Shown here piece after piece: positions 34,414 to 45,783 of a DNA stretch of 64,000 nucleotides. Numbering within the stretch: the stretch's first letter is position 1; each line of letters opens with the position of its first letter. The stretch is taken from assembly GCA_002049455.2 (NCBI GenBank), contig KV918856.1, positions 1-64,000 on the forward strand, read 5' to 3'. The stretch comes from Porphyra umbilicalis (Eukaryota; Rhodophyta; Bangiophyceae; Bangiales; Bangiaceae). The position numbers and the translations under genes were made by a program. A model generated the notes under the pieces. The model worked only from the letters and a program-made list of their open reading frames with translations. It did no database searches and was not told the origin of the DNA.

Positions 34414-35651
34414 TCCGTCCGACACCAATTCTTAGCAACTGGCCTCTGATGAAGGCTTAATCTTATCCGCACCGGAAAATAAAAATATGGCTCACCTCAG
34501 GAGAGTCTGGCGGGGTCGGCGGTTTTTTCCGTTTCCGCTGGGGCGCTTCCGTTCTTCTACTGGAAAATGCACCCAAGAAAATGTCTGCACCAGTTCTTGA
34601 CACAATGATTTCTCATATGAGAACGGCTCGGAATCGCACATTACAGTCAGAAAAACTTAGTATGAACGGAGTATTTGATCATCTGAGCCCCGAGTTTCCA
34701 TCCTTGTGTCGCCTTCGACCACACGAAGTAGCTGTGTGGACAGCGAAGGGAGCGCGTGTAGCTCTAGACGCTTCGCAGACGAGGGGCACATGAGTTGTCG
34801 AGGAACCTCTAGGATCATGAGACTCAGAGGGTTGCTAAAACAAGACTTTGGGCGGGGGTCGAGGATAGAGCAGGGGGGAGGAAGGGGGGGAGGCGGTGGG
34901 GGAAGGCTGCAGGCCAAGGACAGACGTGGGGACGGGGGGCGCACGGGTGGGGGAGGAAGGGGGGCGGATGGGAAGGGGGGAGGTGGGTTAGGGGGGCTCA
35001 GGGGCTATCACATGGACGATAAAATGATGAGTAAGCCTGTGCTGGTACGCAGGGAACTGGGACAGGGTTGTGCTGTGGTGACATGAAGGGCGGGGGATGG
35101 GGGGGGCGATGGGTAGCCCTGAAAAACTCGCAGAGTACAATGTGACCACGAAACTCGTGCTCCAGAGCCTCTCTCATGTGCTGACCACACCTCTTCGTCG
35201 ACCTTGGCCGAGAAATCGGCCCATACAGCCACTACGGGGCTCCGGGGTGCATCGGAGTGACTCGACATCCGGATCCCTGCGGCGAACGCGGGCGGGAGCA
35301 AGACGCTCCGATCGGAAATCACTGGAAGGGCTCTGTGGACGCGGAATTGCACTGATCCGGCCATGTACTTTTTCCTGCTCTTTTCCAGGGAAACACGCTG
35401 TTCTCGTCCAGGAGTGCTCCGTTTGAGGCGCACAAGGCATCGTTGGAGAGCTGATGAGTTCACGAGTCCAGTGGTGTGACTCAGACCGCGCTGATATGCT
35501 TTGTTTGTTTTATAAAAAACAGTGAACTGCGCTGTAGGCGGTTCCGGAGCATCCCCAGGAACCCGATTTCATATGTAAACACTGTGGATTTCCCACACAA
35601 CCACGATTTGCTAAGAACTGGTGCAAGTGTCAAGAACTGGTGACAGACGGA
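34414..35651. mobile_element. TA-flanked inverted-repeat transposon remnant, 1.24 kb
   Basis: The left end reads TCCGTCCGACACCAATTCTT and the right end on the minus strand reads TCCGTCTGTCACCAGTTCTT, each preceded by TA, consistent with a TA target duplication as in Tc1/mariner-like elements. The word CACCAGTTCTTGACAC recurs subterminally on both sides (near 34587 and 35628). The interior is AT-richer than its surroundings with no transposase, so it is non-autonomous. It sits about 115 bp upstream of the AMSH-like start codon. Confidence 0.7.
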
Positions 35652-36326
35652 TATGCGGCGAGATGACGGCGCTGCATGCAAGCAACTGTCGGGCGGCGCG
35701 TGCACGCTGAGCAGGGTGCCACTTTTCGGCCGGCCCGATCGAAGCGTGTCACTGCCACCGTGGTGGGTGGCGGCGGTGTGCGACGCGGCGCATTGTTGGC
35801 CGACGAGGTGGCTGCCAAGCTTCGAGCATCGCGGGGACCTGCTCGGTGCTCTGCTGAAAAAAAACACCATGTCCGCCCCGTTAGAGGGCACCATGGGAGG
35901 AGCCGAGACGAACAGAACGAGGAAACACATATTCTCTGTACAAAAAACAAGGGACGCATCCTACAAGGTCGGCAGGGCACCCGGGCAGTACATTGATACA
36001 AGCTTCCTCGGCAAGGTGCCGCACGGCGGCAGCCTAGCCCGCCCACACTGCCTGCCATCAGACAGCGTCGCCAGCCGTGACGCCCAAAAACTTTGGCCAT
36101 CCCCCCCGGGCCCGCCCTAGCCCCGCGCGCCCGACGCTCGGCCCCGCCGTCGCCGGGGCGCCGAGACAGATCCACCACACGGCCTCGCCATTCGCCTCCC
36201 CACCACCGACCACGCCCTCCGTAGCCGTGACGTGCCGCAGCCGTCGGCCATCCACCCCGCGCCCTCCCTCCTCCCGCCGCCCCCCCCCTGCAGCCGACGC
36301 GCGCCCCCCCCCCGGCACCGTGGCGC
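35652..36326. other. Intergenic between transposon remnant and COX17 stop
   Basis: No gene seen. Holds the COX17 3' UTR. Confidence 0.35.
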
Positions 36327-36679
36327 CTAGGCAAACCCCTCGGCCCGCATGCACGCCTTGTGCACCGCAATCGCCGTCGCGCACGCCTCCTCCCCATTCA
36401 CCACCACACACTCATCGCGGATGCGCTTGGTGTCGGGGCACACGCAGCAGGCCTTCTTCTTCTTGGGCGCTACCGCCGTCGCCGCGTCGGCGGCGGCGCG
36501 CGCGAGTGACGCAAACGCCACGTCGGCGGGCGCGGCGGCCGACGTGGAAGGTGTAAAGGGGGGTGGGGTCGTCGCCGGGGGGGGGGGGGGGGGGGGGTCG
36601 CCCCCGCCTTGGCGGCGGCGGCCGCCGCAACGGGGGTGGACGCCAGCGGCCGGGGGAGGGACTCGCCAATGACCGACAT
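36327..36679 (-). CDS. COX17: COX17 copper chaperone for cytochrome c oxidase
   Basis: The C-terminal half is a textbook Cox17: KKKKACCVCPDTKRIRDEC, then GEEACATAIAVHKACMRAEG. The CC-x-C copper site and the two C-x9-C pairs of the twin CX9C fold are all present. Cox17 carries Cu(I) in the mitochondrial intermembrane space and hands it to Sco1 and Cox11; import depends on Mia40 disulfide relay. I start at the ATG at 36679 (MSVIGESLPRPLASTP); the G-run at about 36577-36597 separates this frame from the conserved frame, so one homopolymer-length difference must be assumed. The Ala/Pro N-terminal extension is long for Cox17 (about 65 residues before the CC-x-C site) but such linkers are common in this window. 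The gene is head-to-head with the gene starting at 37092. Confidence 0.9.
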
Positions 36680-37091
36680 GGCAGAGGGAGGAAACGGAAG
36701 TGCAGGCAGACCGTAGGGCGATACGCTGCTGACAAGAAGGGTGCAGCAGTAGGGTTCTCTGGCGCGAGCGGTAGAGTGACGGAGAGTGACAACACCCGTG
36801 GTGCCGGCGTGGGGATGACGGCGACGACGCCGTCTTTCGAAAGGGGGTGGAAGGCCTCGCCACGGGTATGGACTTCCCGTCGACTTGTATCGGCTGGAAC
36901 CTCCATCACGCGCAATATGGGATTTGAGACAACTACGAGAACTCTTCCCGGATCAAGTCTTTATGCGGCGTCACCATCAGCGCGTCTGTCGACGTCACGT
37001 CCTCCTGGTGTGCGGCGCTACGTGCACTAGCCATGGCATTGGGGGCATCGACGCGGCATGTGCCGCCCCGCCCCTCTCACCCATCCCCACT
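36680..37091. promoter_or_regulatory. Putative bidirectional promoter between COX17 and the 37092 gene
   Basis: A 412-bp gap between divergent start codons. It is less GC-rich than the flanks, especially 36880-36970. The coding-strand sequence just before the COX17 ATG is pyrimidine-rich (TTTCCTCCCTCTGCC). No TATA box seen. Confidence 0.4.
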
Positions 37092-37206
37092 ATGGTGTCC
37101 GCGCTGCAAACCCTTTCGGCAGCCATCCGACGGTGCTTAGAGGAGGATGCTGCCGCCATTTCCATTGCAGCAACGGGCGGGCCCGCCGCTGCGGCGTCCG
37201 CGTCCA

Positions 37207-37245
<39 letters not shown>

Positions 37246-38303
37246 ACGCGTCTACCCTCCCCCCAGCCACTATCGCCGCGCTGCTGCGCGGAGCGACGGA
37301 CGCACCCCCCCCCCCACCCCATCCCCAGCGTCTGAGCCCCCACCGGCGCCTCGGCTGTGGGTGGGCGTCCCGACCGGCCCGCTGTACGCCGTCTTGGCAG
37401 CGACGCTAGCAACCTGGGCGTCCGCCCGCACCTTTCCCTTGACGTTTGCGCCGCTGCCGCCGTTTGTCGAGATGCCCGTCGTAGAGGTCTCCGCGACTGC
37501 ACCCCAACCCACGGGTGGGGCGGGCGCCGCGGACGAGGGTGTCGAGGACGGCAACCGGCCGCGGCCGGCGGGCGTGCCAGACGTCGACGCGCTCACGCCG
37601 GCGGTCGTTGCGCTCGTCTCCCACATTACTGGCGCCGCCGCCGGCGACGGCAGCAGTGGCTCGGTCGGCGGCGCCACCCCCCCCCCTTGCGACCCCGACG
37701 AGGCGACGGCCGCCGCGCGCCGCCTCTTGCGGGCGCTCACCCCCCCCGGCGTGGCGCGGTGCCTCGGCTGCCGCACAACGTCCACCACCCTCCCGGGCGC
37801 TCTGCCGCCCGCCGCCGGGGACCTTGTCGCCGCGGCGGGCGTGCCGCACGCCCCGCCCCCCCCGCCCGCCGGGGCGGCGGCGGCGGCGGCGACGACGGCC
37901 GCCCCCCCGCGCCGCGCCTCACCGCCGCCGGGCGGGCGCTGATGAAGCACCTCGGCCGGCGGCCGCCCGGCTGGGGCACCTGCTACTGGGGTGAGGAGGG
38001 CGCCGCCGGCGGGGGCGGGGATGGGGCGAAAAACGCGGCGGCGGCGGCGGCGGTGGCGCGCCTCCTCGCCGCCGCCGTGTGGGTCAACGTGCACGCGCTG
38101 CCGGGGGGGGGGACCCGGTCGTGGAAGTGCGTGAGGGGGGGGGGTACGGCGCCCGGTGGGCGGTGGGGGGGGAGGGGGGGTTCCGCGGCTTCCTCGAACC
38201 CCACGTGGTGCAGGACCGTAGTGCCGGTCGGGAGTCGGTGGGGGGGGGGGGGGGTCGTCGGGCAGAGGTTAACGTGAACCGGCCTTGTGGGAGTGACAAG
38301 TGA
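37092..38303 (+). CDS. Unrecognised protein, frame broken at G/C runs
   Basis: The ATG at 37092 opens MVSALQTLSAAIRRCLEEDA, well-composed sequence followed by an Ala linker. After the C-run at 37305-37315 the frame shifts to RLWVGVPTGPLYAVLAATLA (a possible membrane-associated helix), an acidic stretch, DALTPAVVALVSHITGAAA and a Cys pair VARCLGCRTT. Another shift near 37850-37900 leads to ALMKHLGRRPPGWGTCYWGE, VWVNVHAL, WKCVR and GYGARWAVGGEGGFRGFLEP, which looks like a conserved C-terminal domain. I cannot name the family. The last G-runs (38109-38250) leave the true stop uncertain (38277 or 38303). The shared promoter with COX17 may imply a mitochondrial role, but that is only suggestive. 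Confidence 0.5.
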
Positions 38304-39645
38304 GGCCCAGCCCGGTGGTGAGCAAAAGACGCTGGTGGCGTGCATTGGACGTCACGGCCAGCGTCGTGCAGCGGCAGCAGCAGACACGACGGGGCGGCGG
38401 CCGTGGTTTCGGTCGGTCCCCTTTGCATCGCCACCAACACTGGTGGTAGGCGTTTGGGGGCCAGACTGCCGTCCTGGTCTGTCTGTGGCTGCCGGTATGG
38501 GCCGTGACCGCACTGGGATGCCCGACCGACTGCCGTCGCGCGCGAGGGCGGACAAGCTTTTGTTCACGACCACTCACAATGAGTGTCTGGCATCGCAGCG
38601 CGCCTGCCACTGGCGTTTGAGGGAAGTCGTGGGAGGACCCGCGGTGCTCCTCGTCTGCGCTGGAGCAGCTTCACCAACGCTTCTTCCTTCTGTCGACTCG
38701 GTCCCCGAGTTCCTTTCCACTTCCTCATCCCCTAACGACGGCGTGTTCGCTGCCAACCCGCCCTCGCCACACAGCCGCATCGCCGGGAACCCCACGGCCT
38801 CCGCACCACGTTCCATCGTATGGGCCACCTCACTGGCGCCAAGCTTGTTGTCGCTGACGTGGCTGACGTTGTCGGTAACGATCGGCCAAGTCACCTGGGC
38901 GCGGCCCCTGCCCCTGGTTCCTCGTAGCTTACCGACTCGTGCCTGACACAGGCGGCTGCCACACGCCGATTCATTGCGACTCCGCTGCAGGCCACGGCGT
39001 CTCGACCAATGGCTGTCCTTACCTGTGGGATCCAAACCACTCCGTCAGCGCAGCCGCCAGACCCCCCCTCCCGGCCTGGGATCCCAGACCCGAGCGGCAT
39101 CCGAGCTGTGGGAGCCTCGCTGGCGGGGACCGCCACGGCACACCCTTCCGAGGGCCTGTTTTGCATGCTTGGCTCGAGGCTCAGGCTGCGTCGGCGTGGC
39201 TCGTGACGGCGTGTGCCGCACAGCACCTGCACCTCCCGGCGCGCAGCGACTCGTAGGCGGCGTTGCCAGCCTGCGGCGGTCGGTGGACGGCGGAGGGCGG
39301 TGCGCTGCAGACGGCCGGCACGCGGGCCGGCACGCGGGCGTCGTGGCGACGGCCGCGGCGGCGGCGGACGAGGCCCTTCCCGTTTGTAGCGCGGGTGGGA
39401 GGAGGCGGAGCGTGACGACGCCCAGAGCGGCGGCTTCAGACCGACCCGGCGGCGGGTGGGGTATGCGCCTGTGGCCGTCGGAGCGGTCGGTGCCGTGACG
39501 CCTGCGGCCGTGAGCGAGTGTGCCAACCGAACCTAGGGCGTACCGGGGCAAAGGGGGGGGGGCGCTCTTTCACAACAGCTTGCTCTCGCGCACGCCGCCG
39601 GCGCGTTGACGTGCCCCCCCTGTCGCCCGTCGCAAAGGCGCTGCG
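38304..39645. other. Intergenic, no gene recognised
   Basis: Moderate GC. A short direct duplication GCCGGCACGCGG lies at about 39316-39340. Otherwise nothing identified; it must include the RBR ligase promoter. Confidence 0.35.
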
Positions 39646-40906
39646 ATGGTGCTAGGCGACTATGACGAGGTGCCGCCGGCGGTGACGCCTCCCGCCGCCG
39701 TCCTAGAGGGGCCACCTCCGGTAGCTGCTGCCGCTGTGGCCGACGCGCCGACGCCGTCGGTTATGGCGGACGCAGACGCGGACGCGGGCGGGGTCCTCGT
39801 GAATGACCAAGATGACGTTGGCGCGTCGCTGCCTGCCACCCCTCCTCCTCCTGTCGCGGACGCCACGGAAGTCGACCCCCCCACCGTCTCCCTCCCACCA
39901 TCATCCTCTACGGAAGAGCTGGTGGCACCCGACGACCCGCACGCCCTCACCACCTGCCCCATCTGCTTTGACGACGTGCCCGCCGCCGACATGGTCGGCG
40001 TTGCCCGGTGCTCCCACCGCACCTGCCGCCCGTGCCTCTCCCGCTTTTGGTCGCAAGCCATCCTCGAACGCGCAACGCCCTTCCCCCGCTGTGTTGCCGT
40101 CGGCTGTGGCGCGTACGCGTCTGATGCGGACGTGGCGGGGGTGACTGGCGGCGACGCCGCCCGGCGGCTCCGCCACCTCCGCTCCCTCCGCCCCCACCGG
40201 GCGGCCGACGGGCGGCGCCTCCATTGCGCGGCGGATGGTTGTTGGGAGGCGCTCCCCCCCCCCCCCCGGGGGCGGCCGAGCCCGTCTCTGACTGCCCCCG
40301 CTGCGGGGCGGCCACGTGTGGCCGCTGCGGGGCGGACGCGCACCCCGGCCGCGGCTGCGGGCGGCCGCTCACGTGCGCGCGGCAGGAGCGGCTCTACGCC
40401 GCCTGGGCGGTCGGCCGCGTCGGCGTCTGCAGCTACTGTGGGGTGCACGTCGAGCGGCGGGGCGGGTGCACGTCGGTGCGGTGCCGCATGTGCCGCCGCA
40501 CGTTTGCGTTTCGGCCGTTTGGGAGCGCGGGGGAAGCTGCCGCCGCCGCCGTCGTGCCGTTGGGCGACGGCGTTGGGGGGGGGAGGGCGGCGGCGGGCCC
40601 CCCGTCCGCCGGTCGGGCGCCGCGCGCGTTGTTGCTGCGCTTGCGGGCGTCGACGAGGGGGGGCCCCCGAGTTGGGGTCGCCTCAGCCGCACCCTCGGCA
40701 TGTGCCTCGTGTTGATGACGTGGGGCGCGGGAATGACGGGCCTCCCGCTGTGGCTGTTGTGGGAGGATGGGGAGCTTGATTGGGAGCTGCTGCCGCTGGC
40801 GGGCGTTGGGTTTGGCATGCTGCTCCTCGCGGCGGCGGCGGCGATTATGGCGTGCACCCGCGAGCTCCCCGAGCTCGTCCGGCCTCGGAGGGGGGGGGGG
40901 GGGTGA
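39646..40906 (+). CDS. RBR-type (RING-IBR-RING) E3 ubiquitin ligase with C-terminal membrane segments
   Basis: Three zinc modules are visible in order. RING1: CPICFDDV, CSHRTCRPC and PRCVAVGC. IBR: LHCAADGC with CPRCGAATCGRCGADAHPGR and the final Cys. RING2: CSYCGVHVERRGGCTSVRCR then MC, where the Cys of GGC is the expected catalytic residue that accepts ubiquitin from E2 before transfer. The C-terminus has two hydrophobic segments, LGMCLVLMTWGAGMTGLPLW and LLPLAGVGFGMLLLAAAAAI, so the ligase is probably membrane-anchored like RNF144/RNF19 proteins. The acidic Pro/Ala-rich N-terminus (residues 1-95) is likely disordered. The frame changes at the C-run 40254-40267 between RING1 and IBR and again near the G-run 40575-40583 before the membrane segments, which I take as homopolymer errors. 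Total about 415 aa. Confidence 0.85.
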
Positions 40907-41759
40907 GGGGGGAGGCACACCCACATGTGGACTAGGCTTGGGCTTGGGGGGCCCGGGGGGGGGCGACGGCGCTGCCGTGGACCATTGCCCGCGGTGGCCA
41001 TGCGTGCTGTGCGTTTGCCGATGCGGGGCGGCGGCACTAGCGGGCCTGTGGCGGGGTCTGTGGCGCCTGTGGCGCGCCGTGGGATGGTCCTTTGGCTGGT
41101 GGGCGGCGGCCGCGTGTTTTCCACCGACCACGGTCGTCGTCGCATCTTGGGAGATGCTTGGTTTGGGATTTTGATGCAACCTGTGGGGAGCGCTATAGAT
41201 GCTCGTGGCGCGCGAGGAGGCTTGGTGTGCGCGCGGGCTTGTGTATATTTCGTTGGCGGTGCGCTCCTGTTGTGCTTGGGTTTTGCATCTTGTGTCAGTG
41301 TTGTGCGGGCTTTGGCCCTGGTTGGCTCTGCTTTTTTTCTGTTTGTTTTCTGTGCCTTGGTCGTGCGCGCGGGTGCGGCCAATGGTACCCGACTGGACAT
41401 CAGACCAACGCTGTGCGTAGCGCTGAAAAGAGCTCCAGTTGGAGACAACAGAGGGGCCTCTCTGTAGTCTGGTACCTGGATTCTCGCGCTCGCGTGCCAC
41501 CCGTACGTTTGGGTGCGGAAAGCCAGTAAAGACAGAAAAAGTCGACTGCGCGCGTGTACGCCGCACCGCGGTACAGATCAGCTCTGCAAGTCTGGTGTCC
41601 TCCGGAGGACACGGCGGAGCTCCGCAAGACGCTGGCTTCCAGATCGAGGATAGACGTTCAGAAAGGTGTTCCACCGAAATTACTCTCGAAAACCCTCGAA
41701 CCATACAAACACAGTCTTTCTCCATTTCTGTCACTTCCTTTGCCATGCCGGGGTGGATA
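40907..41759. other. Intergenic downstream of the RBR gene
   Basis: T/G-rich around 41230-41360 then lower GC. No gene recognised. Confidence 0.35.
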
Positions 41760-42200
41760 TTGCTGATCCCCCAATTCTGTCCTCATCGCCCCGGAACGGT
41801 AGTGGAACGGCAACGAATGCAGATCTCTCATTGGTCGAGCAGTCCGACAGCAGTGCATGTCCGGCCCGATCTTTACAGAATGTGCCCGTACGGCCCCCAA
41901 TCGCACAATCGACGCCTTCGTTTTTCTGCACTTTTCTGCGTATCTCCCAGAAAATCTCGATATCCCAACGATTGCGGGCCGGTTGCTCCCTTGACACGGA
42001 AGGGATCGGAAGAAAATCTCAAGAAAAAGAAAGATCTCGGTTCTGCACGGAAGTGGCGGTTGGAGAGCCAATAGGTCGTCTCAGATTCATGCTGAGCAGC
42101 TGTTAACCGCTGCGTTTAACCAATAGATGGCCAGTTCCACAAGAACCGTACCGCCAGGAACCGTTCCTGGTCGATGAGGACAGAATTGGGGGATCAACAA
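41760..42200. mobile_element. MITE with TA target duplication, 441 bp
   Basis: The left end TTGCTGATCCCCCAATTCTG continues TCCTCATCG, and the right end on the minus strand is TTGTTGATCCCCCAATTCTG followed by TCCTCATCG; homology extends over about 40 bp including GGAACGGT. Both ends are flanked by TA (41758-41759 and 42201-42202). There is no coding capacity and the GC content is low. This is a typical Tc1/mariner-derived MITE. Confidence 0.85.
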
Positions 42201-42202
42201 TA

Positions 42203-43434
42203 GCAACGAGCTCGGTCGACCGGCCAGTACGGTACGATCAACGGCGTTGGTGGCGACCGATCGTCTTCTGCTGCACGAAAAACCGGGGCTACTTGATGGT
42301 CAAATGATCGCCACATATTTATTCCCAGCGCTGACTCAACCTGGAGATTGGCGAGCTGATCTTGAGCCAGTGTTCTGTGCCCTGTCATTGGCTGCTGTCG
42401 GCCAAAGCGAATCTCGTTGAGCTGTTCAAGAGATAGCTTACAGTTTGTATCGTGTTCAGTGCCAATCTTTGCCGATGGCCAATAGTAGGGCTTGGATTGT
42501 ACAGGTCACTGTTCAGACCGCCGCTGTGCGCGGCGGCACCGGGACCCTCGTGGACCCTGGCGCCCGCGTGGTAGCCAGGCGGCTTGCCGTCTGCAGCTGT
42601 GTTGGGGTGCCGTGGACTAGCCAGGGGCTCAAGACGGCGTTGCACACTCAGCGCCGCCAACCCACGCCGATTGGTGAACCCCGCGGGTCCACGGGCCCGC
42701 GGCGCCCCCCCCCCACCCGCGGGCCGGCCCGCAGCTCGGACCCCCACGCTCCCGGCTCGGCGCGGCGGCGTCCGGGCGGCCGACAACCCTACCACGCCCC
42801 GCGTGTCGCCACCCTGACGCGTGCGTGGCCGCTGCCGCCGTTACTGCCCCGTGCCGTGCCGCGCGACTCGTGCCCCGCGTGCGTCGCGGGGTGCGTGGGG
42901 GGGTATCCCACGGTAGCCGCGAGCGTGCCACACTAGCGCTTCGTGGGATACCTCCCCGGTGCGCCCCTGACTTGCCGCTGCCGTTTGTGGCACCGGGTGC
43001 TCGCCGACCGCTGCGTATTGTGTTGCTTCTCGGTGTGGCCGGGGATCCCGCCCCCGCCGGCTCATCCGACGCGCGTCGGTGCCGCTTGCGGTGTGTAGCG
43101 AGGGCCTATTGGTGTAGCCGGCCAGGTCCCCGAGGTGATAACAGTTGCTGCTCGGAGATTGCATTGAGTGGCTGAGCGCTGGTGGGTGTCACTCCTCGCG
43201 CGCGTCGCCCCGATTCTCTCCTCTTGCCGTCAAGCGGTCGGGCCAGGCATTGGCCCCGACGGGCTGGCCATGACGTGGCGCCCCGCGGCCGCACGCATCA
43301 GCCAGAGACGCCACGCGACGGCTTCTCGGTGAAGGGCGGCGCGCGTATCTTTTGCGACGCGCATGGTAGTGCCGTCTTTTCCCCCTTCTTTGGCCATTTC
43401 TGACACCTCTACGGCGCGGTCGGCATCCACACCC
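42203..43434. other. Intergenic upstream of AMPK gamma
   Basis: AT-richer up to about 42480 (CATATTTATTCC at about 42312), GC-rich afterwards. No gene recognised. It contains the AMPK gamma promoter; an in-frame ATG at 43363 is a less favourable alternative start for that gene. Confidence 0.35.
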
Positions 43435-45783
43435 ATGGCGGATAGTCTCTTGCGGGGCGGCATTGATGAGGTCCCTGTCTACCGCGACGACGGCTGTGCC
43501 TGTGTCGCCGGCGCCAGCGGTGACCACCGGCCTGGCACGTGTAACGGCGCGTGCAACGGAAACGGTGGACGCGGCGGCACCAACCTGGACCTGGACGGGG
43601 ATGGCGGTGGCGAGCGGGAGCACGCGCTCGGGCCTGCCCATGATGGGGCCCACGTCCGCCGCGGCGGTAGCATGGACGTGGAGGCGCCCACCCCCGGCCC
43701 GACGGACAAGGAGGACCCGATGCTCATTGACGGGGCAGGTGGTGGCAGCGGCGGCGGCGGCGGCGGTGACGGGCCGGTGTCAGAGGGCGGTGGGCCGACC
43801 AACCCCGCCGCCGACGGAACGGCCGACGGGCCAGACGACTCGCCCCCGTCCCCTCAGCCGCTGCGGTCGCCGAGCGCGGCGCCTCGGCCGTCGGGTCCGC
43901 CACCCGGGTCGGCCGACGACCTGACGCTCCCCCGGCGTGACGCCATGAGCCTCGAGCCGCCGGCGACGGGGGCCGGCGACGCCCACGGCGATGCGCCCAA
44001 GCGGGTTGCTGCGGGGCGGCGAGCCGGCCAGGCCCTCTCCGCCGCCTCCCACGTGGTTGTCGGGCGCGCGCGGCGGCAGATCGCGGCCTTTCTCAAATCC
44101 CACCGCGCGGACGAGGTCGTGCCAGACGAGTCGCTGGTGGTTATCGTCGAGCGAGGGTTGGTTTTGAAGCGGGCCTTTTTGGCGCTCAGGGAACACGGTG
44201 CGTTTTGTGGAGGGTGGGTGCGGGCGCGGTGGTTGGGTGGGGGGGGTGCTCGGCGGGTGACGGGGAAGGGGGCATCGTACTTTTGGGCAGGGGTCGGTGT
44301 GTCGGCGATACGGTCAGCCCCTCTCTGTACAGGACTACGCGTTCCGCCTGTCCGCGGGCGCACGCGAGCTGCTTGAGGTTACATGGAATGACTGACTTTT
44401 TGTTTGCTTCTGTTGTTTCGCTTTGTTTGCTCTGCTTTGTTCGCTCCCCTGCCTTGCCATCCATTGATTGATGTGCACCGGACCATCATTGCTTTGTTTT
44501 TTGGCGGTGCTACACACAGGTATACGAGCGGCAGCGGTATTGGACTCTCGAGAAGACCGCCTCATTGGCGTCATCACCGTATCTGACTTCATGAACGTCT
44601 TCTGTCACCTGCACGAGACCGACCCCGACGGGGAGCCTAATGTGGCACTTGCTCACATGACTATTGCGCAGTGGAAAGGTACGTGTGCTTGGTGCTGTTC
44701 TGGAGGTGCAGATGCGTGTGGGGGTGCGCATCTTCATGATATTGTCCAGTGCTGTCTGCCACAACGGCACAGTATGGGCTGACCATTGCTCTACATGAAC
44801 CGTCTCAGGTTAGGTAGCTGACTTCTGCATTTCGTTTTTCGTTGTCTCCGCTTTTCGGATATCTTGTCTCGTTTGCCTGACGCCACTCCGCTCGCTTTGT
44901 TGTGTTTCCTCTGCGTTTTGTTGCCGCGGTCCGGTCGCGCAGCCAAGGATCAGGGAAATGATGACTCACGGCCTGACCTTATCTGCGCCAATGCGGAGGC
45001 GTCGCTGTACGACGCATGCTGCACGTTGCGGGACGAGCGAGTCCACCGCTTGCCGATTGTGGACTCTCCATCCAACGGGTCGCTGATGATGCTCAACCAC
45101 TGGATCGTGCTGCGGTTTGTGTACGAGCACTTACAACCGCGGTCACGGCCTGGTGTGACGCTAGGTGGGGCATCCGGCAGGCAAGGAGAGGAGGACCAGG
45201 CAAGGACAAGGCACCGGGCGTCCCCTGCTAGCGGCGCCGACGGGCCCAACGGCGTTGGGGATCACATGCACGGGGACCCGAGCGCAGGTGCGGGCCCCAA
45301 CGGGGGCACCGTGGACGGAGACCCGTCTGGCACGGCCGCGGCCGAGTCGTCGGGCCACGTCAGCGACCTCTTTGACTTGACCGTTTCGGCGCTCGAGCTT
45401 GGCACGTTTGGCGGCATTATGAGTGTCACGGAGGCCATGCCACTCGTCTCTGTGTTGCAGATGCTGTCGGAGCAGCGCCTCTCGGCGTTGCCGGTTGTGT
45501 CGCCAACGGGGGTTCTCGTCAACGTCTTTGCGCGCGTTGATGTGCGAGAGTTGGCGACGGACGATCGACAGCCACTCAATTTGCGGGAGAGCCTCGGCGA
45601 CGTGCTCCACCGGCTGCGGCCGGTGGGCTTCCAAGTCGCCACCTGCTCCGCCTCCGACAGCGTGCGGGTGTTGTTCACGCGCTTCGACGCGGCACGCAAG
45701 CACCGCCTGTACTGTGTCGACGACGGCGGACAGTTGCTAGGGTAGTGTCGCTAAGTGACGTACTCCGCTACTTTCTCGAGTGA
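43435..45783 (+). CDS. AMPK/SNF1 gamma (SNF4-like) subunit, four CBS motifs, three exons, one-base frameshift near the end
   Basis: Exons 43435-44197, 44520-44678 and 44943 onward join in phase 1 (donors GTGCGT and GTACGT; acceptors CACAG and CGCAG). After a 200-residue acidic disordered leader the product follows SNF4: FLKSHRADEVVPDESL, LVLKRAFLALREHGIRAAAV, CBS1 ending VITVSDFMNVF; CBS2 with VHRLPIVDSPSNGS; an acidic insert; CBS3 with RLSALPVVSPTGVLVNVFAR; CBS4 with FDAARKHRLYCVDDGGQLLG. The gamma subunit senses AMP/ADP/ATP and controls the SNF1/AMPK kinase. The frame hits TAG at 45743, but the expected family ending VVSLSDVLRYFLE follows in the next frame up to TGA at 45781-45783, so one G appears missing in CTAGGGTAG. 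The truncated reading would lose the CBS4 aspartate that corresponds to a nucleotide-binding residue in animal gamma. Confidence 0.9.

Noticed and set aside
44331-44382. Exon-like stretch after TACAG with a protein-like translation (DYAFRLSAGARELLE)
   Set aside because: It breaks the phase of the AMPK gamma intron, and direct splicing 44197 to 44520 restores the exact family sequence. At most an alternative exon.
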